A stretch of 64,000 bases of DNA from CAYWXV01 sp964462535 (GTDB lineage Bacteria > Bacteroidota > Ignavibacteria > OLB7): the NCBI GenBank assembly GCA_964462535.1, contig CAYWXV010000004.1:61118-125117 (forward strand), read 5' to 3'. This document shows, in pieces, positions 41,735 through 50,403 of this stretch (position 1 is the stretch's first letter; each line of letters opens with the position of its first letter). Under the pieces are notes generated by a model. The model had not been told where the DNA came from. It made no database searches and saw nothing but the letters and a program-made list of their open reading frames with translations. The translations under genes and the position numbers were made by a program.

Positions 41735-43534
41735 TTAAGGATTGAACGTCAACGTTCCAGCGGCCGAGCACTTCACCCAGTATGCGCGACCTGGCTCGAG
41801 AGTGGTGGCAGCAACGTATCCGTTGTTGAAGCCGAAGAAGCTCGACTGGATGGTCGTACCGCTACCGGTCGTGTTTGCGGCCGTTGCACGAGCGCTGGCG
41901 CCGGTGCAGATCAGGTTCCAACCCGCCACGACGGAAACCACGCGCGGAAGCGCAACCGTCGTTCCCTTCTGCTCGATGATCCGCTCGTCACTCAGCTTGA
42001 CCCAGTATCCAACACCGGCGTCGAGGTTGTTGTCTGTGACGTATCCGGCGTTGTATCGGAAGGCGTTTGACTGTGCGTTGCGGAAGATGCTGTCCTTGTG
42101 ATCGTTCCCGGGAGTGTTGGCAAGACCGACCAACGCCCAACCGGCACGAACCTTGGTGTACGTGGTGTTGCGCGGATTGTAGTTCGACCAACCCCAGTCC
42201 CATTGCTGATCGCGGTTCGTCGTCGGGTCGAAGGCACCCTTGTACGTCGTAGTCGAGAAGCTGAAGTTGTTACCAGCGCCAAGAAGAGAGTGGGCGAATG
42301 ATGCGCCGGTGCGGGCTGGGGACGTCGTGTTGTTCGGACGGGGATCCGGATTGGTGAGGTTGGTCTGCGTGACGGCAAGGAGTCCAGCGGCCGGATGATT
42401 GCCTGCACGCGTGTTGCCGGCCGAGGCGCAATTGAACCACGCATCAACCGTAGCCTGGGCACCGCCACCAGCAACCTCCACACCTGCGGCAAGCCCAGTG
42501 ACGACCGTGTTGGCGACAACCAGGCTGTCCTGCGGGCAGTTGAGCGTCAGGCCGGCACCATTGTAGTCGAGACGGAACGTTGTGTTCCAACCGGTCACGA
42601 CTGAATTGAAGAGACCATAGTTCGTGTGGCGACGGAAGTGACCACCACGTGTGAAGTCCTGGCCCCACGCGGCAATCGACGTATCGCGCCACGGGCCAAC
42701 CATCGTAACGTTCGACCAGACTGGGAACGACGTCGGCGTGTTCGTAGAACCGGTGGCGTCGTTATCCGCTTCGAAGCCGTTCGACGAGCTGCTGGCGGAA
42801 AGATCCGACCAGAGCGAGTCACGCATGGCGAACATGAACTGGCCGTGGCCACGGAAACCGAAGTCGGTATCGAAGTCATCATCGATGCTCGCAAAGGCGA
42901 TCAGGTTCTTAACGTTGACCTGACCACCAAACCATTCGAATGAGTCATCGTTGTTGTAGCTGACCTGGACATGGTTGATGACTGTGCGGTTGCCAACGCC
43001 CCCCATTGTAAGGCCGTTGATCTCGTTATCGGTCGAGAACGCGATGCCGCCGAACTCGATGCGGACGTAGCTGAGAACGCCGCTGGAGTCGCTGTCGTTC
43101 ATTCCCCCATACACGCCGTTCGTACCACCCTCGATGACCCCCGTGCCCCCCGTCGGGTTGATGCGCGCGTTACCAAGCATGATAATGCCGCCCCAGTCGC
43201 CGGGCGCCTTCGTCCCCTGTGGTTTGGCGGACGTGAAGATGATCGGCTTCTCGGCCGTTCCTTGTGCGTAGATCTTGCCGTTGCGCTCAATCTGGAGGCA
43301 CGAGCGCGTGCCGGTTGCGTTGCCGTAAATGATTGTTCCTGGTGGTATGGAAAGGAGAGCGCCGGGGCCGACCTTGACCGTGTTCACCAACTGATAGACG
43401 GTGTCTGCAGAGAGAACGCGGGTTCCCGTTATCGAATCGGGTAGTGCAACCGCGCCGGGGACGATCTGAGCGTTTGCCGTCGCGATGGCGGCCGCCGCGA
43501 TCATTCCCAGGAGGAGTATGCGCGTGAGCTTCAT
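41735..43534 (-). CDS. Secreted beta-helix protein with C-terminal GWNLV/PGxGYWV modules
   Basis: 599 residues from ATG 43534, the start of a signal peptide (MKLTRILLLGMIAAAAIATA). The body (about 60-420) is a right-handed beta-helix of the type with GTIIYGNATGTRSCLQIERN and GGMNDSDSSGVLSYVRIEFG; such proteins occur widely in Bacteroidota surface loci. The C-terminal 150 residues carry two copies of the module also found at the end of the 711-residue protein (AGWALVGLAN ... AGVGYWVKL, and AGWNLICTG ... LEPGRAYWVKC). It is the first gene of the minus-strand run 43534-33355. Confidence 0.8.
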   Translation of the reverse strand: MKLTRILLLGMIAAAAIATANAQIVPGAVALPDSITGTRVLSADTVYQLVNTVKVGPGALLSIPPGTIIYGNATGTRSCLQIERNGKIYAQGTAEKPIIFTSAKPQGTKAPGDWGGIIMLGNARINPTGGTGVIEGGTNGVYGGMNDSDSSGVLSYVRIEFGGIAFSTDNEINGLTMGGVGNRTVINHVQVSYNNDDSFEWFGGQVNVKNLIAFASIDDDFDTDFGFRGHGQFMFAMRDSLWSDLSASSSSNGFEADNDATGSTNTPTSFPVWSNVTMVGPWRDTSIAAWGQDFTRGGHFRRHTNYGLFNSVVTGWNTTFRLDYNGAGLTLNCPQDSLVVANTVVTGLAAGVEVAGGGAQATVDAWFNCASAGNTRAGNHPAAGLLAVTQTNLTNPDPRPNNTTSPARTGASFAHSLLGAGNNFSFSTTTYKGAFDPTTNRDQQWDWGWSNYNPRNTTYTKVRAGWALVGLANTPGNDHKDSIFRNAQSNAFRYNAGYVTDNNLDAGVGYWVKLSDERIIEQKGTTVALPRVVSVVAGWNLICTGASARATAANTTGSGTTIQSSFFGFNNGYVAATTLEPGRAYWVKCSAAGTLTFNP

Positions 43535-43661
43535 GGATGCAGGTCCTGTGGATTGTGTTTCGTGCTTGTGCGTCCCGACCACGCGGCGCACATGACGCCA
43601 CCGCGATCGTTCATTTCATCGTTCGTGGATCGACATTGAGCCCGTGGGCGAAAACAGAAAC

Positions 43662-43702
43662 GCCCTGCCGACGGCACCATACATGGTATCCGTTGACAGG
43701 GC
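43662..43702 (-). terminator. Terminator downstream of the small gene at 43824
   Basis: A 13-bp stem with one mismatch and one G-U pair (43662-43674 with 43690-43702), topped by ACCA/TGGT. On the minus strand it is followed by GTTTCTGTTTT. It lies about 120 nt after the small gene and upstream of the surface-protein run. Confidence 0.75.
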
Positions 43703-43823
43703 TTGCGGTGCGCAACGCGCCTGTGATGCTCGGTTGTCGATCCTTTTCTATCGCGCCCGTGGAGTCCCCATCTGCGGCGAGACCGGGCAGGGTCTCGTTC
43801 GCCGACAGGTGGACTCCAGTCGA

Positions 43824-44090
43824 CTATCCCTTCGCAGAGCCGCGATCCGCTCCGCTTCTCTTCATCACGTACCGTACGTGCACATCGACCTGGCCAACAG
43901 GTCGACCATTCTGATAACGTGCCTCGATAACGACGGAGCCGTAGAGATCGTCGGGACGGTGGATGCCAAGCAGGTCGCAGAGTTCTGACATCAGCTCCTC
44001 GATCCTTGCCTCGGCTTCGACTGAGTAGTCGCTTGGCCTGTGGTCCGTACGGCGTCGTGCGGGTCGATGCGCGTTCATCATCTCACACAT
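43824..44090 (-). CDS. Small hypothetical protein
   Basis: 88 residues from ATG 44090; ATGs at 44081 and 44078 give almost the same protein. The first 20 residues are His/Arg-rich, then EARIEELMSELCDLLGIHRP and DDLYGSVVIEARYQNGRPVG, followed by QVDVHVRYVMK. The helix-then-beta-hairpin pattern is that of a small DNA- or ligand-binding protein, somewhat like the YezD/DUF2292 group, but I cannot assign it. A terminator follows and a perfect -7 element TATGTTTG lies about 200 bp upstream on the same strand, which supports transcription. Confidence 0.5.
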   Translation of the reverse strand: MCEMMNAHRPARRRTDHRPSDYSVEAEARIEELMSELCDLLGIHRPDDLYGSVVIEARYQNGRPVGQVDVHVRYVMKRSGADRGSAKG

Positions 44091-44289
44091 GAGAGTTGGT
44101 TGGTCTCTTCCATTATCGGAACGAGGTTCAGGTGCGCAACCGACCGCCGCCGTCTGCCGGCCGGGCGGGCGGAATGAGCGTCGCTCCACGGCGACGATGA
44201 GAATACAGAGTAGAGTATTGGTTGCGTCTGGACGGACGCGGCTGGACCTTCGGTGGCGTGCCCTGTTCGGGGAGACGATCAGGACGGTG

Positions 44290-44297
44290 CAAACATA
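44290..44297 (-). promoter_or_regulatory. Predicted -7 element TATGTTTG
   Basis: Exact TAnnTTTG on the minus strand, giving a start site near 44283 and a leader of about 190 nt to the small gene at 44090. A small inverted repeat (CTTGCCACG/CGTGGGCAAG, about 44302-44321) lies right upstream of it. Confidence 0.5.
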
Positions 44298-44804
44298 GGG
44301 CCTTGCCACGGGCGTGGGCAAGTTATCGTTGGATCATGTTGCCTGGCGGCGTGGACCCGACCGAACAGGAAATGTGTGCGCTCAACGATTGTCCCGAACT
44401 AGCCCAGTGGTCCACCTCCGGTTGCGCAATCGTTGTGTTGATTGAATACCAACCAATGTGCACCCGCCTGGACCTGGTGCCCACTCTGGAACCAGAACGC
44501 GAGCGGCTCTATTCCCGTTCCCCGATCGCGCTTGAACACCTTCGTAGGCAGGCTGTCGGACCACAAATCACAGTGGATAGGCCACCGCACCGACACTCCG
44601 CGTGTGCTTGGGAAAACAGTTCCGTCTGTTGTAGTTTCGCTCGCTCTCAATTTCCACTCCGCACCTGCGCTGCCGGTACGCCTGCCCTCGCAGGCACGCC
44701 TCCCTCGGTCAATCGACAATCATCGTCCAACAGTTCATACATCCATCCCCTGTGGTGCGCATCGTAGCAACAAGACGTAAAGGATCGGTTACCCCTACAA
44801 TAAC
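44298..44804. other. Gene-free stretch upstream of the cytochrome locus
   Basis: About 500 bp. Open frames exist on both strands (for example minus 44719-44399) but none shows convincing protein composition or family motifs. No tRNA-like cloverleaf was seen. It probably contains promoter and regulatory DNA plus unrecognised remains. Confidence 0.4.
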
Positions 44805-44847
44805 ATGACATATGTCATATCCGGGGCATAGGGGTCCCTGTACGTTG
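44805..44847 (+). promoter_or_regulatory. Predicted activator-type palindrome and -7 element of the cytochrome locus
   Basis: ATGACATATGTCAT (44805-44818) is a perfect 14-bp palindrome of the 6-2-6 layout known for some CRP/FNR-family sites. TACGTTG (44841-44847) fits the TAnnTTG form of the -7 element seen elsewhere in the window. If transcription starts near 44853, the palindrome is centred at about -41, the usual class II activator position. The decaheme cytochrome ATG is at 44882. Confidence 0.6.
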
Positions 44848-44881
44848 CGACTGCGCAATACTACTCTGAAGAGGCAAGATT

Positions 44882-45859
44882 ATGCTGGGAAAACGTTATC
44901 TGCTACTGGGGATCGCACTAGGTGGGTTCGTTCTACTGGGATCCGCCGAGGATCAGCCAGAGTCCCTGAAAAACGGACAACAAACGACCCAGGAAGGGCA
45001 AATCAGTATTGCCCCAACCGTGCGACCCGTCAACGCGGTGAAGGCCAAGCACCTGCTCGACTTCACCAAGGAACAATGCGCCGAGTGCCATGAGGACGAG
45101 GTCGCGTCGTTCAACAACACCACACATGCCAGAGCATGGCATAGTGGAGAACTCCCCTGCGCCACCTGCCATGGTGATCCGGCCAAGCATTTGGAGACGC
45201 AGGGAGGGAAAGGGACCATGAAGGCGATGGCGGACATGTCGCCGTCAGCGATCTCTGACATGTGCCTGAGCTGCCACGAGCAGACAGGCGAACAAAGTCA
45301 CATGCGCCAGAGTGAGCACATGCTCGCTGGCATCTCCTGCCTGGATTGCCACGACGTTCACCCGGGTGACGAGGTTAAGAACCAGAGGACTGCGAACGGA
45401 CAGAGCGCAATGATGCGCGCCGCGCAGAAAGACCTCTGCACCTCGTGCCATACGAGCGTTGGAGCGCAGCTCTCGATGCCGACACACCACCGCGTCAAGG
45501 AAGGCGTAGTCAATTGCACTGACTGCCACAATCCTCATGGAAGCGCGGAGAAGCATCAGCTTCGTGCCGACACCAAGACACTCTGCGTCAAGTGTCACCA
45601 GGACAAGCGCGGACCGTTCACGTTCGAGCACAACGCAAAAGCTATCGACGGATGCCTGGGCTGCCATCAGCCACATGGATCGTCGGGTCCCCATCTCTGG
45701 AAGGCTCGTGACGGACGCACCCTCTGCATCAGCTGCCATTCCCGCGAAGTCGCGGCTGGCGTCCCACACGGACGTGCCGGCCTGCAGGCCACCGGTGATT
45801 GCACCCGCTGCCACAGTGAAATGCACGGCTCAAATGCGAGCCCGTTCTTCACACAGTGA
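44882..45859 (+). CDS. Decaheme c-type cytochrome (DmsE/MtrA-like)
   Basis: 325 residues with a signal peptide (MLGKRYLLLGIALGGFVLLG) and no lipobox. Ten CXXCH sites are present (CAECH, CATCH, CLSCH, CLDCH, CTSCH, CTDCH, CVKCH, CLGCH, CISCH, CTRCH). Length, heme number and spacing, with motifs such as GISCLDCHDVH and CTDCHNPHGS, match the MtrA/DmsE/PioA family, which forms the electron wire inside an outer-membrane porin. The gene is first in the locus and is followed after 52 bp by a large barrel gene, the expected partner. Its electron donors are probably the periplasmic cytochromes encoded downstream. Confidence 0.92.
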   Translation: MLGKRYLLLGIALGGFVLLGSAEDQPESLKNGQQTTQEGQISIAPTVRPVNAVKAKHLLDFTKEQCAECHEDEVASFNNTTHARAWHSGELPCATCHGDPAKHLETQGGKGTMKAMADMSPSAISDMCLSCHEQTGEQSHMRQSEHMLAGISCLDCHDVHPGDEVKNQRTANGQSAMMRAAQKDLCTSCHTSVGAQLSMPTHHRVKEGVVNCTDCHNPHGSAEKHQLRADTKTLCVKCHQDKRGPFTFEHNAKAIDGCLGCHQPHGSSGPHLWKARDGRTLCISCHSREVAAGVPHGRAGLQATGDCTRCHSEMHGSNASPFFTQ

Positions 45860-45911
45860 GCCCTGATGTGATTCCCCTTTCATTCAACAGAGACACAAGG
45901 ACTCGACAGCC

Positions 45912-48158
45912 ATGAAAGCAAGGATACTCCATCTCGCCATAGTGCTCACGCTGCTTGCGGGTGGCGCGGTCTTCGCGCAGGACGAGGGGAACGACATGCC
46001 GATGAACATCGGTACGTACCTCTTCTCCGGATCACTATCGGTGGGATTGCGTGCGACGGAAGTCAGCACGTACGACGATCGCCTTACAAATGGGACCGTC
46101 GCTCAAAACCTGTTCTACGAACAGTACAACCTCCGTAAGGGACTCAAGGCATTCGACCTTAACCTGTACGGGGAACGGACGGTCGGCGGGCAGGGCCTGT
46201 TCGACCAGCTCTTCCTGAACGCCAACAGTTCGGGACCGTTCACTGTCGGAAAACTCCGACTGCGGAACTACGGCAAGTTCGATCTCAACATCGGATACAA
46301 GAGTTCCGATTACTTCTTCAAGAGGTACGACTCTCTCTTCAGCGGTGTCCGTCCGTACGACTTCAATCGTCGTCGCTTCAACGCTGAACTCTCGGTCACG
46401 CCGACGGAGGATCTCGATATCTCGTTGAACTACTATAACGTTAATCGGACGGGCGAGCAGACGAATCCACGTTCACTCTTCTTCGAGATCCCGAGCTCGT
46501 TCTCGCAATGGGGATCCGCAGGTCGCGCGAACTTCTACCATATCACGACCCCGCGGAACGACGTCACGAACGACATCTCTGCGAGGGTTACGCTCCGTCT
46601 TCCGAAGACGAGCATTACGGTTGGCGCAGGAAACAGATCGTTCAAGGAGGATCTGATCGGCACGCCGCTCAGCAACACTTCCCTCACGTTCCTTCCTGCC
46701 CCGAACACGCCAAATGAGTTCGGCATCATCGGAAACAACCGCGCCGACGAGCACCTGACGAACTACAGATGGGAGGACAAGCGGAGCAGCAGTGGCACGT
46801 ACGTGATGGGCGAAGTTGTCGTCAAGCCTATCGACCAGTTGTCGGCAACGGCATACTTCAACATGGACAACGCCACCGGTGATGGCACGATAGAGGCCGT
46901 TCAGGACGGCGTCATGCGCCTGGTGAGCAACGCTTCTGTCACGACCTTGTACCGTGGTACGGTTGAAGGGGCCACATCGTCGGACGACAAGCACCTTAAC
47001 ACTGGCCTCAACGTGACCTTCTGCCCGATCAACGAGCTTTCGGTTACCGCGGGTCTCCAGATCAAGAATCTTGATCGCACGGTCGACGGCGAGTACACGA
47101 TGACGCTCGATACGGCTGCGCGGGCCATCACCCCTCCGCAGTATCGGGCAAATGCGGCCGACAGTATTCAACACCTGGAAACCGAGACGACTTACAAGGT
47201 TCCTGAGACGATCATCTCTGGTGACGTTGCATTCGCTCCGATGCCAGAGTTGAGCCTTCGAGCTGGTATCCGTATGTCTTCCTCGAAGCCCGAGGTTCGT
47301 TTCAGCGAGGATGGCGTTCAGGACAGCGCCGTCAATGCTGACCTGTCGCGTGAAACGAAGTTCACGACGATCACGGGGAGCCTGTACTACAAACCGATCA
47401 GCGAGGTAGCTGTGCGCGCACGGCTCACCAGCATGACGGGAAAGGCCTATGCAGAGGGGACGACCACAGAGGTCGATATGGCCCCACGTCGCACGCCAAA
47501 GGAAGACCTGGCAATCAGCGGGTCGGTCGACATCATGCCGACAACCGGTCTCTCCCTCTCCATCGGAGCGGGAACAAATTCCGGAAAGAGCGCTCTGCTT
47601 AACATGAGAGCGACGGTGATCAATCCGGAGATCGAGCATAAGGGGAAGAACCTGAATGGGTCGATCTCCTACACGACCAGCGATCTGGGCATCGGACCGA
47701 CCACCTTCATGTTCTGCGGGAACTACAACCAGAGCGACTTCTCCATCCCGTCGACATTCACGCGTGGCACTCTGGTCGGGATTCCGCCGTTCGGCGACTC
47801 TGCGACGGTGTTGATCTCTGAGAACACCATCGACCGGTACATCGGACTTTCGCTCGACGTTAAGCCTGTTCCGGAGTTAAGCGTCATGATCGGATACGAC
47901 ATGACGCGCAGCACCGGTGGAAGCTTTATGACTCCGAGCGTGCCAGATACGACGTCTGACGGGGACATCGAGAAAGTCTCAGCTCCGTACACCCTATCGA
48001 ATCTCCGTGGACACATCCAATACGACTTCTTCCGACAGTTCGGGGTTGCCCTCGACGTCATGATGGTGTCGCAGAAGGAAGATCCGACAGGCTTCAACGT
48101 CGCTCTGAACAACTACAAGGCAACGCTGACGACTCTCAGCTTCATCGTGAGAATGTAA
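45912..48158 (+). CDS. Large outer-membrane beta-barrel, MtrB/PioB-like
   Basis: 748 residues with a signal peptide (ARILHLAIVLTLLAGGAVFA). The mature part is a regular run of alternating strands with turn residues every 10-14 positions (for example DLNIGYKSSDYFFKRYDSLF, ELSVTPTEDLDISLNYYNVN) to the end, which finishes LSFIVRM; the size suits the 26-28 strands of MtrB/PioB. MtrB-type N-terminal CxxC is absent, so similarity to MtrB is inferred from size, fold and the decaheme neighbour. Predicted role: sheath for the decaheme cytochrome in the outer membrane. No extracellular multiheme cytochrome (MtrC/OmcA type) follows. Confidence 0.78.
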   Translation: MKARILHLAIVLTLLAGGAVFAQDEGNDMPMNIGTYLFSGSLSVGLRATEVSTYDDRLTNGTVAQNLFYEQYNLRKGLKAFDLNLYGERTVGGQGLFDQLFLNANSSGPFTVGKLRLRNYGKFDLNIGYKSSDYFFKRYDSLFSGVRPYDFNRRRFNAELSVTPTEDLDISLNYYNVNRTGEQTNPRSLFFEIPSSFSQWGSAGRANFYHITTPRNDVTNDISARVTLRLPKTSITVGAGNRSFKEDLIGTPLSNTSLTFLPAPNTPNEFGIIGNNRADEHLTNYRWEDKRSSSGTYVMGEVVVKPIDQLSATAYFNMDNATGDGTIEAVQDGVMRLVSNASVTTLYRGTVEGATSSDDKHLNTGLNVTFCPINELSVTAGLQIKNLDRTVDGEYTMTLDTAARAITPPQYRANAADSIQHLETETTYKVPETIISGDVAFAPMPELSLRAGIRMSSSKPEVRFSEDGVQDSAVNADLSRETKFTTITGSLYYKPISEVAVRARLTSMTGKAYAEGTTTEVDMAPRRTPKEDLAISGSVDIMPTTGLSLSIGAGTNSGKSALLNMRATVINPEIEHKGKNLNGSISYTTSDLGIGPTTFMFCGNYNQSDFSIPSTFTRGTLVGIPPFGDSATVLISENTIDRYIGLSLDVKPVPELSVMIGYDMTRSTGGSFMTPSVPDTTSDGDIEKVSAPYTLSNLRGHIQYDFFRQFGVALDVMMVSQKEDPTGFNVALNNYKATLTTLSFIVRM

Positions 48159-48195
48159 AGCGCGTACTAACACACCTATTTGGAGCATTGTAGAA

Positions 48196-48546
48196 ATGAA
48201 CAGCATGATTCTCAAGGGAGGGTTCCTCACGCTGGCGGTCCTTGTGGTCGCACTCCTTGCCGGTGCGGGGGCCAACAAGGCCAACATGCCGGACGGAAAA
48301 TCGATCTTCGTCGCCTCGAGCTGCAATACATGCCACAGCATCACGGCGCAGGGGGTTCAGAAGACCGGACAGAGCACCGCACCTGATCTGTCGGGTGTCG
48401 GACTGAAGCACAACGCCGACTGGATCAAGCAGTATCTCAACAAGCTGGTCGACATGAACGGCAAGAAGCACATGAAAAAGTGGAAAGGAAGCGACGGTGA
48501 CCTTGCTACGCTTGCCGGCTGGCTAGCCACGTTAAAGAGGAAATAA
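48196..48546 (+). CDS. Small monoheme cytochrome c (copy 1)
   Basis: 116 residues: signal peptide (about 1-25), then a class I-like cytochrome c with a single CNTCH at about residue 44 and a candidate Met ligand in KKHMKKWKG. The pattern SIFVASSCNTCHSI, GLKHNADWIKQYL and TLAGWLATL is typical of soluble electron carriers. It is 37 bp after the barrel gene and is followed by a strong terminator (48631-48674). It is a close paralogue of the gene at 48730. It may shuttle electrons between inner-membrane cytochromes and the decaheme protein. Confidence 0.88.
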   Translation: MNSMILKGGFLTLAVLVVALLAGAGANKANMPDGKSIFVASSCNTCHSITAQGVQKTGQSTAPDLSGVGLKHNADWIKQYLNKLVDMNGKKHMKKWKGSDGDLATLAGWLATLKRK

Positions 48547-48630
48547 TCCTCCTTCGGTACGTGGTCACACAATCCCTAGGCGCTAACTGACGTGTAGAGG
48601 AGAACGACGAAGAGGGCCAGTACGATGAAT

Positions 48631-48674
48631 GAACCGCGAAGCGCCGCAGACGCGCTTCGCGGTTCTGCTTTTTT
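48631..48674 (+). terminator. Rho-independent terminator between the two monoheme cytochrome genes
   Basis: 14-bp perfect GC-rich stem (48631-48644 with 48652-48665) with a 7-nt loop, followed by TGCTTTTTTG. It divides the locus into a porin-cytochrome unit upstream and a quinol-oxidase-type unit downstream. Confidence 0.9.
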
Positions 48675-48729
48675 GAACGGAATCTTTGGTTGAGAAGAGA
48701 GAGCAGATACACTTCAAACGAACCCGAAC

Positions 48730-49080
48730 ATGAACAGCAGAGCATTGAAAGGAGGATTCGTGGCCATTGCGGTCGTCGCAATCGCCATGCTGGCTGGGGC
48801 GGCAACAAACCGGGAGAACATGCCCGACGGCAAGTCGATTTTCGTTGCCTCCAGTTGCAACACCTGTCATAGCATCACGGCGGTGAGCATCGCGAAGACA
48901 GGACAAAGCACGGCTCCAGATCTCTCCGGCGAAGGACTGAAGCACAACGCCGACTGGATCAAGCAGTGGCTGAACAAGGAAGTGGCCATGAACGGCAAGA
49001 AGCATATGAAGAAGTGGAAGGGAAGCGATGCCGATCTGAATACTCTGGCAACCTGGTTGGCCGGGCTCAAGCGGAGATAG
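48730..49080 (+). CDS. Small monoheme cytochrome c (copy 2)
   Basis: 116 residues, the same length as copy 1 and clearly its duplicate (SIFVASSCNTCHSI, KTGQSTAPDLSG, KKHMKKWKGSD). One CNTCH and a candidate Met ligand. It begins 56 bp after the terminator, with an AATCTTTG resembling the -7 element at 48681-48688, so it probably opens the second transcription unit that continues into the tetraheme, Rieske and cytochrome b genes. A 12-bp hairpin lies between it and the tetraheme gene. Confidence 0.88.
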   Translation: MNSRALKGGFVAIAVVAIAMLAGAATNRENMPDGKSIFVASSCNTCHSITAVSIAKTGQSTAPDLSGEGLKHNADWIKQWLNKEVAMNGKKHMKKWKGSDADLNTLATWLAGLKRR

Positions 49081-49111
49081 AGGCGCTCTCTTTGGATTCC
49101 CATGATCGTCA

Positions 49112-49144
49112 ACCCGCGGGGTCGAACCCTTAGACTCCGCGGGT
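49112..49144 (+). terminator. Hairpin between monoheme copy 2 and the first tetraheme gene
   Basis: 12-bp stem with one G-U pair (49112-49123 with 49133-49144), loop 9 nt. No U-tract follows on the plus strand, so it more likely sets mRNA stability or partial termination than full termination. Confidence 0.45.
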
Positions 49145-49259
49145 GCGACGAATCCCGCGATGGGGATGAGATCATAACCGACCTGTTTATCGTCCTATCC
49201 TCTTCTCCCCTACCTGACCTCGCCGGCTCATACCCGAACTCAACACGGAGGAGTAAACG

Positions 49260-49910
49260 GTGCCTACCCCGAACGCGATACTTCTTTCTCTGATCGTCAT
49301 CACGATCGTCGTCGACCTGTATCTGTTCATCAGGCCGTCTACGACGTCGGCACCAGGAGGGAGACTTCTGGCCTTCATTGGTCTGCTGATGCTTCCGGTA
49401 CTCGTGGTCGTGTCGGCGACCTCGCGGCACATGGACGTTTCGAAGCGAACCGACTACTGCCTGTCGTGTCACGAGATGGAAACTCACGGGAAGAGTCTTC
49501 TGGTTGACGACGAGGAGTTCGTTCCGGCCGCTCATTTCCAGAACAAGCGTATTCCCCGTGACCATGCCTGCTACACGTGTCACACCGAGTACACGATGTA
49601 TGGGGACGTTTCATCCAAAGTCCGAGGTCTACGGAACGTCATTACGCACTACTTCGGGACGGCGCCCGATACGCTCCATCTCCGGCAGAAATATCAGAAC
49701 CGTGAGTGCCTCCATTGCCATGAGGGTGGCCGACAGTTCCTCGAGGCTGGCCCTCATCAGGGACCGCAAAGAATGGATTCACTCCTCACGGACAAGATTT
49801 CGTGCATTAGCAGTGGCTGTCATGACGTGCTCCACAACAAGGGGATGCTTGAGGGGCTGACAATCCTGAATGGAGATTCGTTGCGCGCCATGGAAGCCAG
49901 CGAAGAGTAG
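49260..49910 (+). CDS. Membrane tetraheme cytochrome c, NapC/NirT-like (copy A)
   Basis: 216 residues from GTG 49260, preceded by GGAGGAG at 6-nt spacing. Two N-terminal membrane segments (about 6-24 and 36-53) are followed by hemes CLSCH, CYTCH, CLHCH and a CX4CH site, CISSGCH. NapC/NrfH-type proteins oxidise membrane quinol and pass electrons to periplasmic partners. The extra membrane helix and the CX4CH are unlike typical NapC. A close paralogue is encoded at 52913, on the other side of the Rieske-cytochrome b genes. Confidence 0.87.
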   Translation: MPTPNAILLSLIVITIVVDLYLFIRPSTTSAPGGRLLAFIGLLMLPVLVVVSATSRHMDVSKRTDYCLSCHEMETHGKSLLVDDEEFVPAAHFQNKRIPRDHACYTCHTEYTMYGDVSSKVRGLRNVITHYFGTAPDTLHLRQKYQNRECLHCHEGGRQFLEAGPHQGPQRMDSLLTDKISCISSGCHDVLHNKGMLEGLTILNGDSLRAMEASEE

Positions 49911-49953
49911 AAGTACATCACCAATCGTCGCATCATGCGCGAAGGGATTCCAG

Positions 49954-50400
49954 ATGAAGACTACCGAACCGCCGCCGGGTGAACGCCGCACGTTCCTCAA
50001 TGTGCTCTTGAGCACAAGTATCGGAGCCGTGGTGATCCCCATCCTCTATCCGATTCTCAAGTTCCTGGTACCCCCGAAGACTCCCGAGTCGACGCAGAGG
50101 ACCGTAGTGGCGGGGAAGGTAAGCGAGCTAAAGCCGAACAGTGGCAAGATCTTCCAGTTCGGTAGCAAGCCGGGGTTGTTGATTAAGACCGCCGATGGAG
50201 AGATCAAGGCAATCTCCGCCACGTGTACGCATCTAGACTGCACGGTGCAATACCGGGATGACTATCAACACGTCTGGTGTGCGTGCCACAACGGACACTA
50301 CGACGTCAACGGTAGGAACATCTCGGGTCCTCCCCCTCACCCTCTTGAACAGTACACGGTCAACGTGCAGGGTGATGACATCATCGTCACGAAGGGATGA
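49954..50400 (+). CDS. Rieske iron-sulfur protein
   Basis: 148 residues from ATG 49954, preceded by ATTCCAG. An N-terminal membrane anchor (about 15-37, preceded by RR) leads to the Rieske domain with box I CTHLDC (Cys91, His93 ligands; Cys96) and box II CACHNGHYD (Cys109, His112 ligands; Cys111 for the disulfide with Cys96). Box I has Asp where HLGC usually has Gly, and box II lacks the Ser of high-potential proteins, which fits a menaquinol system. It is 4 bp ahead of the cytochrome b gene. Confidence 0.93.
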   Translation: MKTTEPPPGERRTFLNVLLSTSIGAVVIPILYPILKFLVPPKTPESTQRTVVAGKVSELKPNSGKIFQFGSKPGLLIKTADGEIKAISATCTHLDCTVQYRDDYQHVWCACHNGHYDVNGRNISGPPPHPLEQYTVNVQGDDIIVTKG

Positions 50401-50403
50401 CCC

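Noticed and set aside
44399..44719. Minus-strand frame with GTGIEPLAFWF, similar to well-known spurious database proteins
   Set aside because: No start signal, no conserved domain, and other frames of the same DNA look equally open; treated as non-coding.
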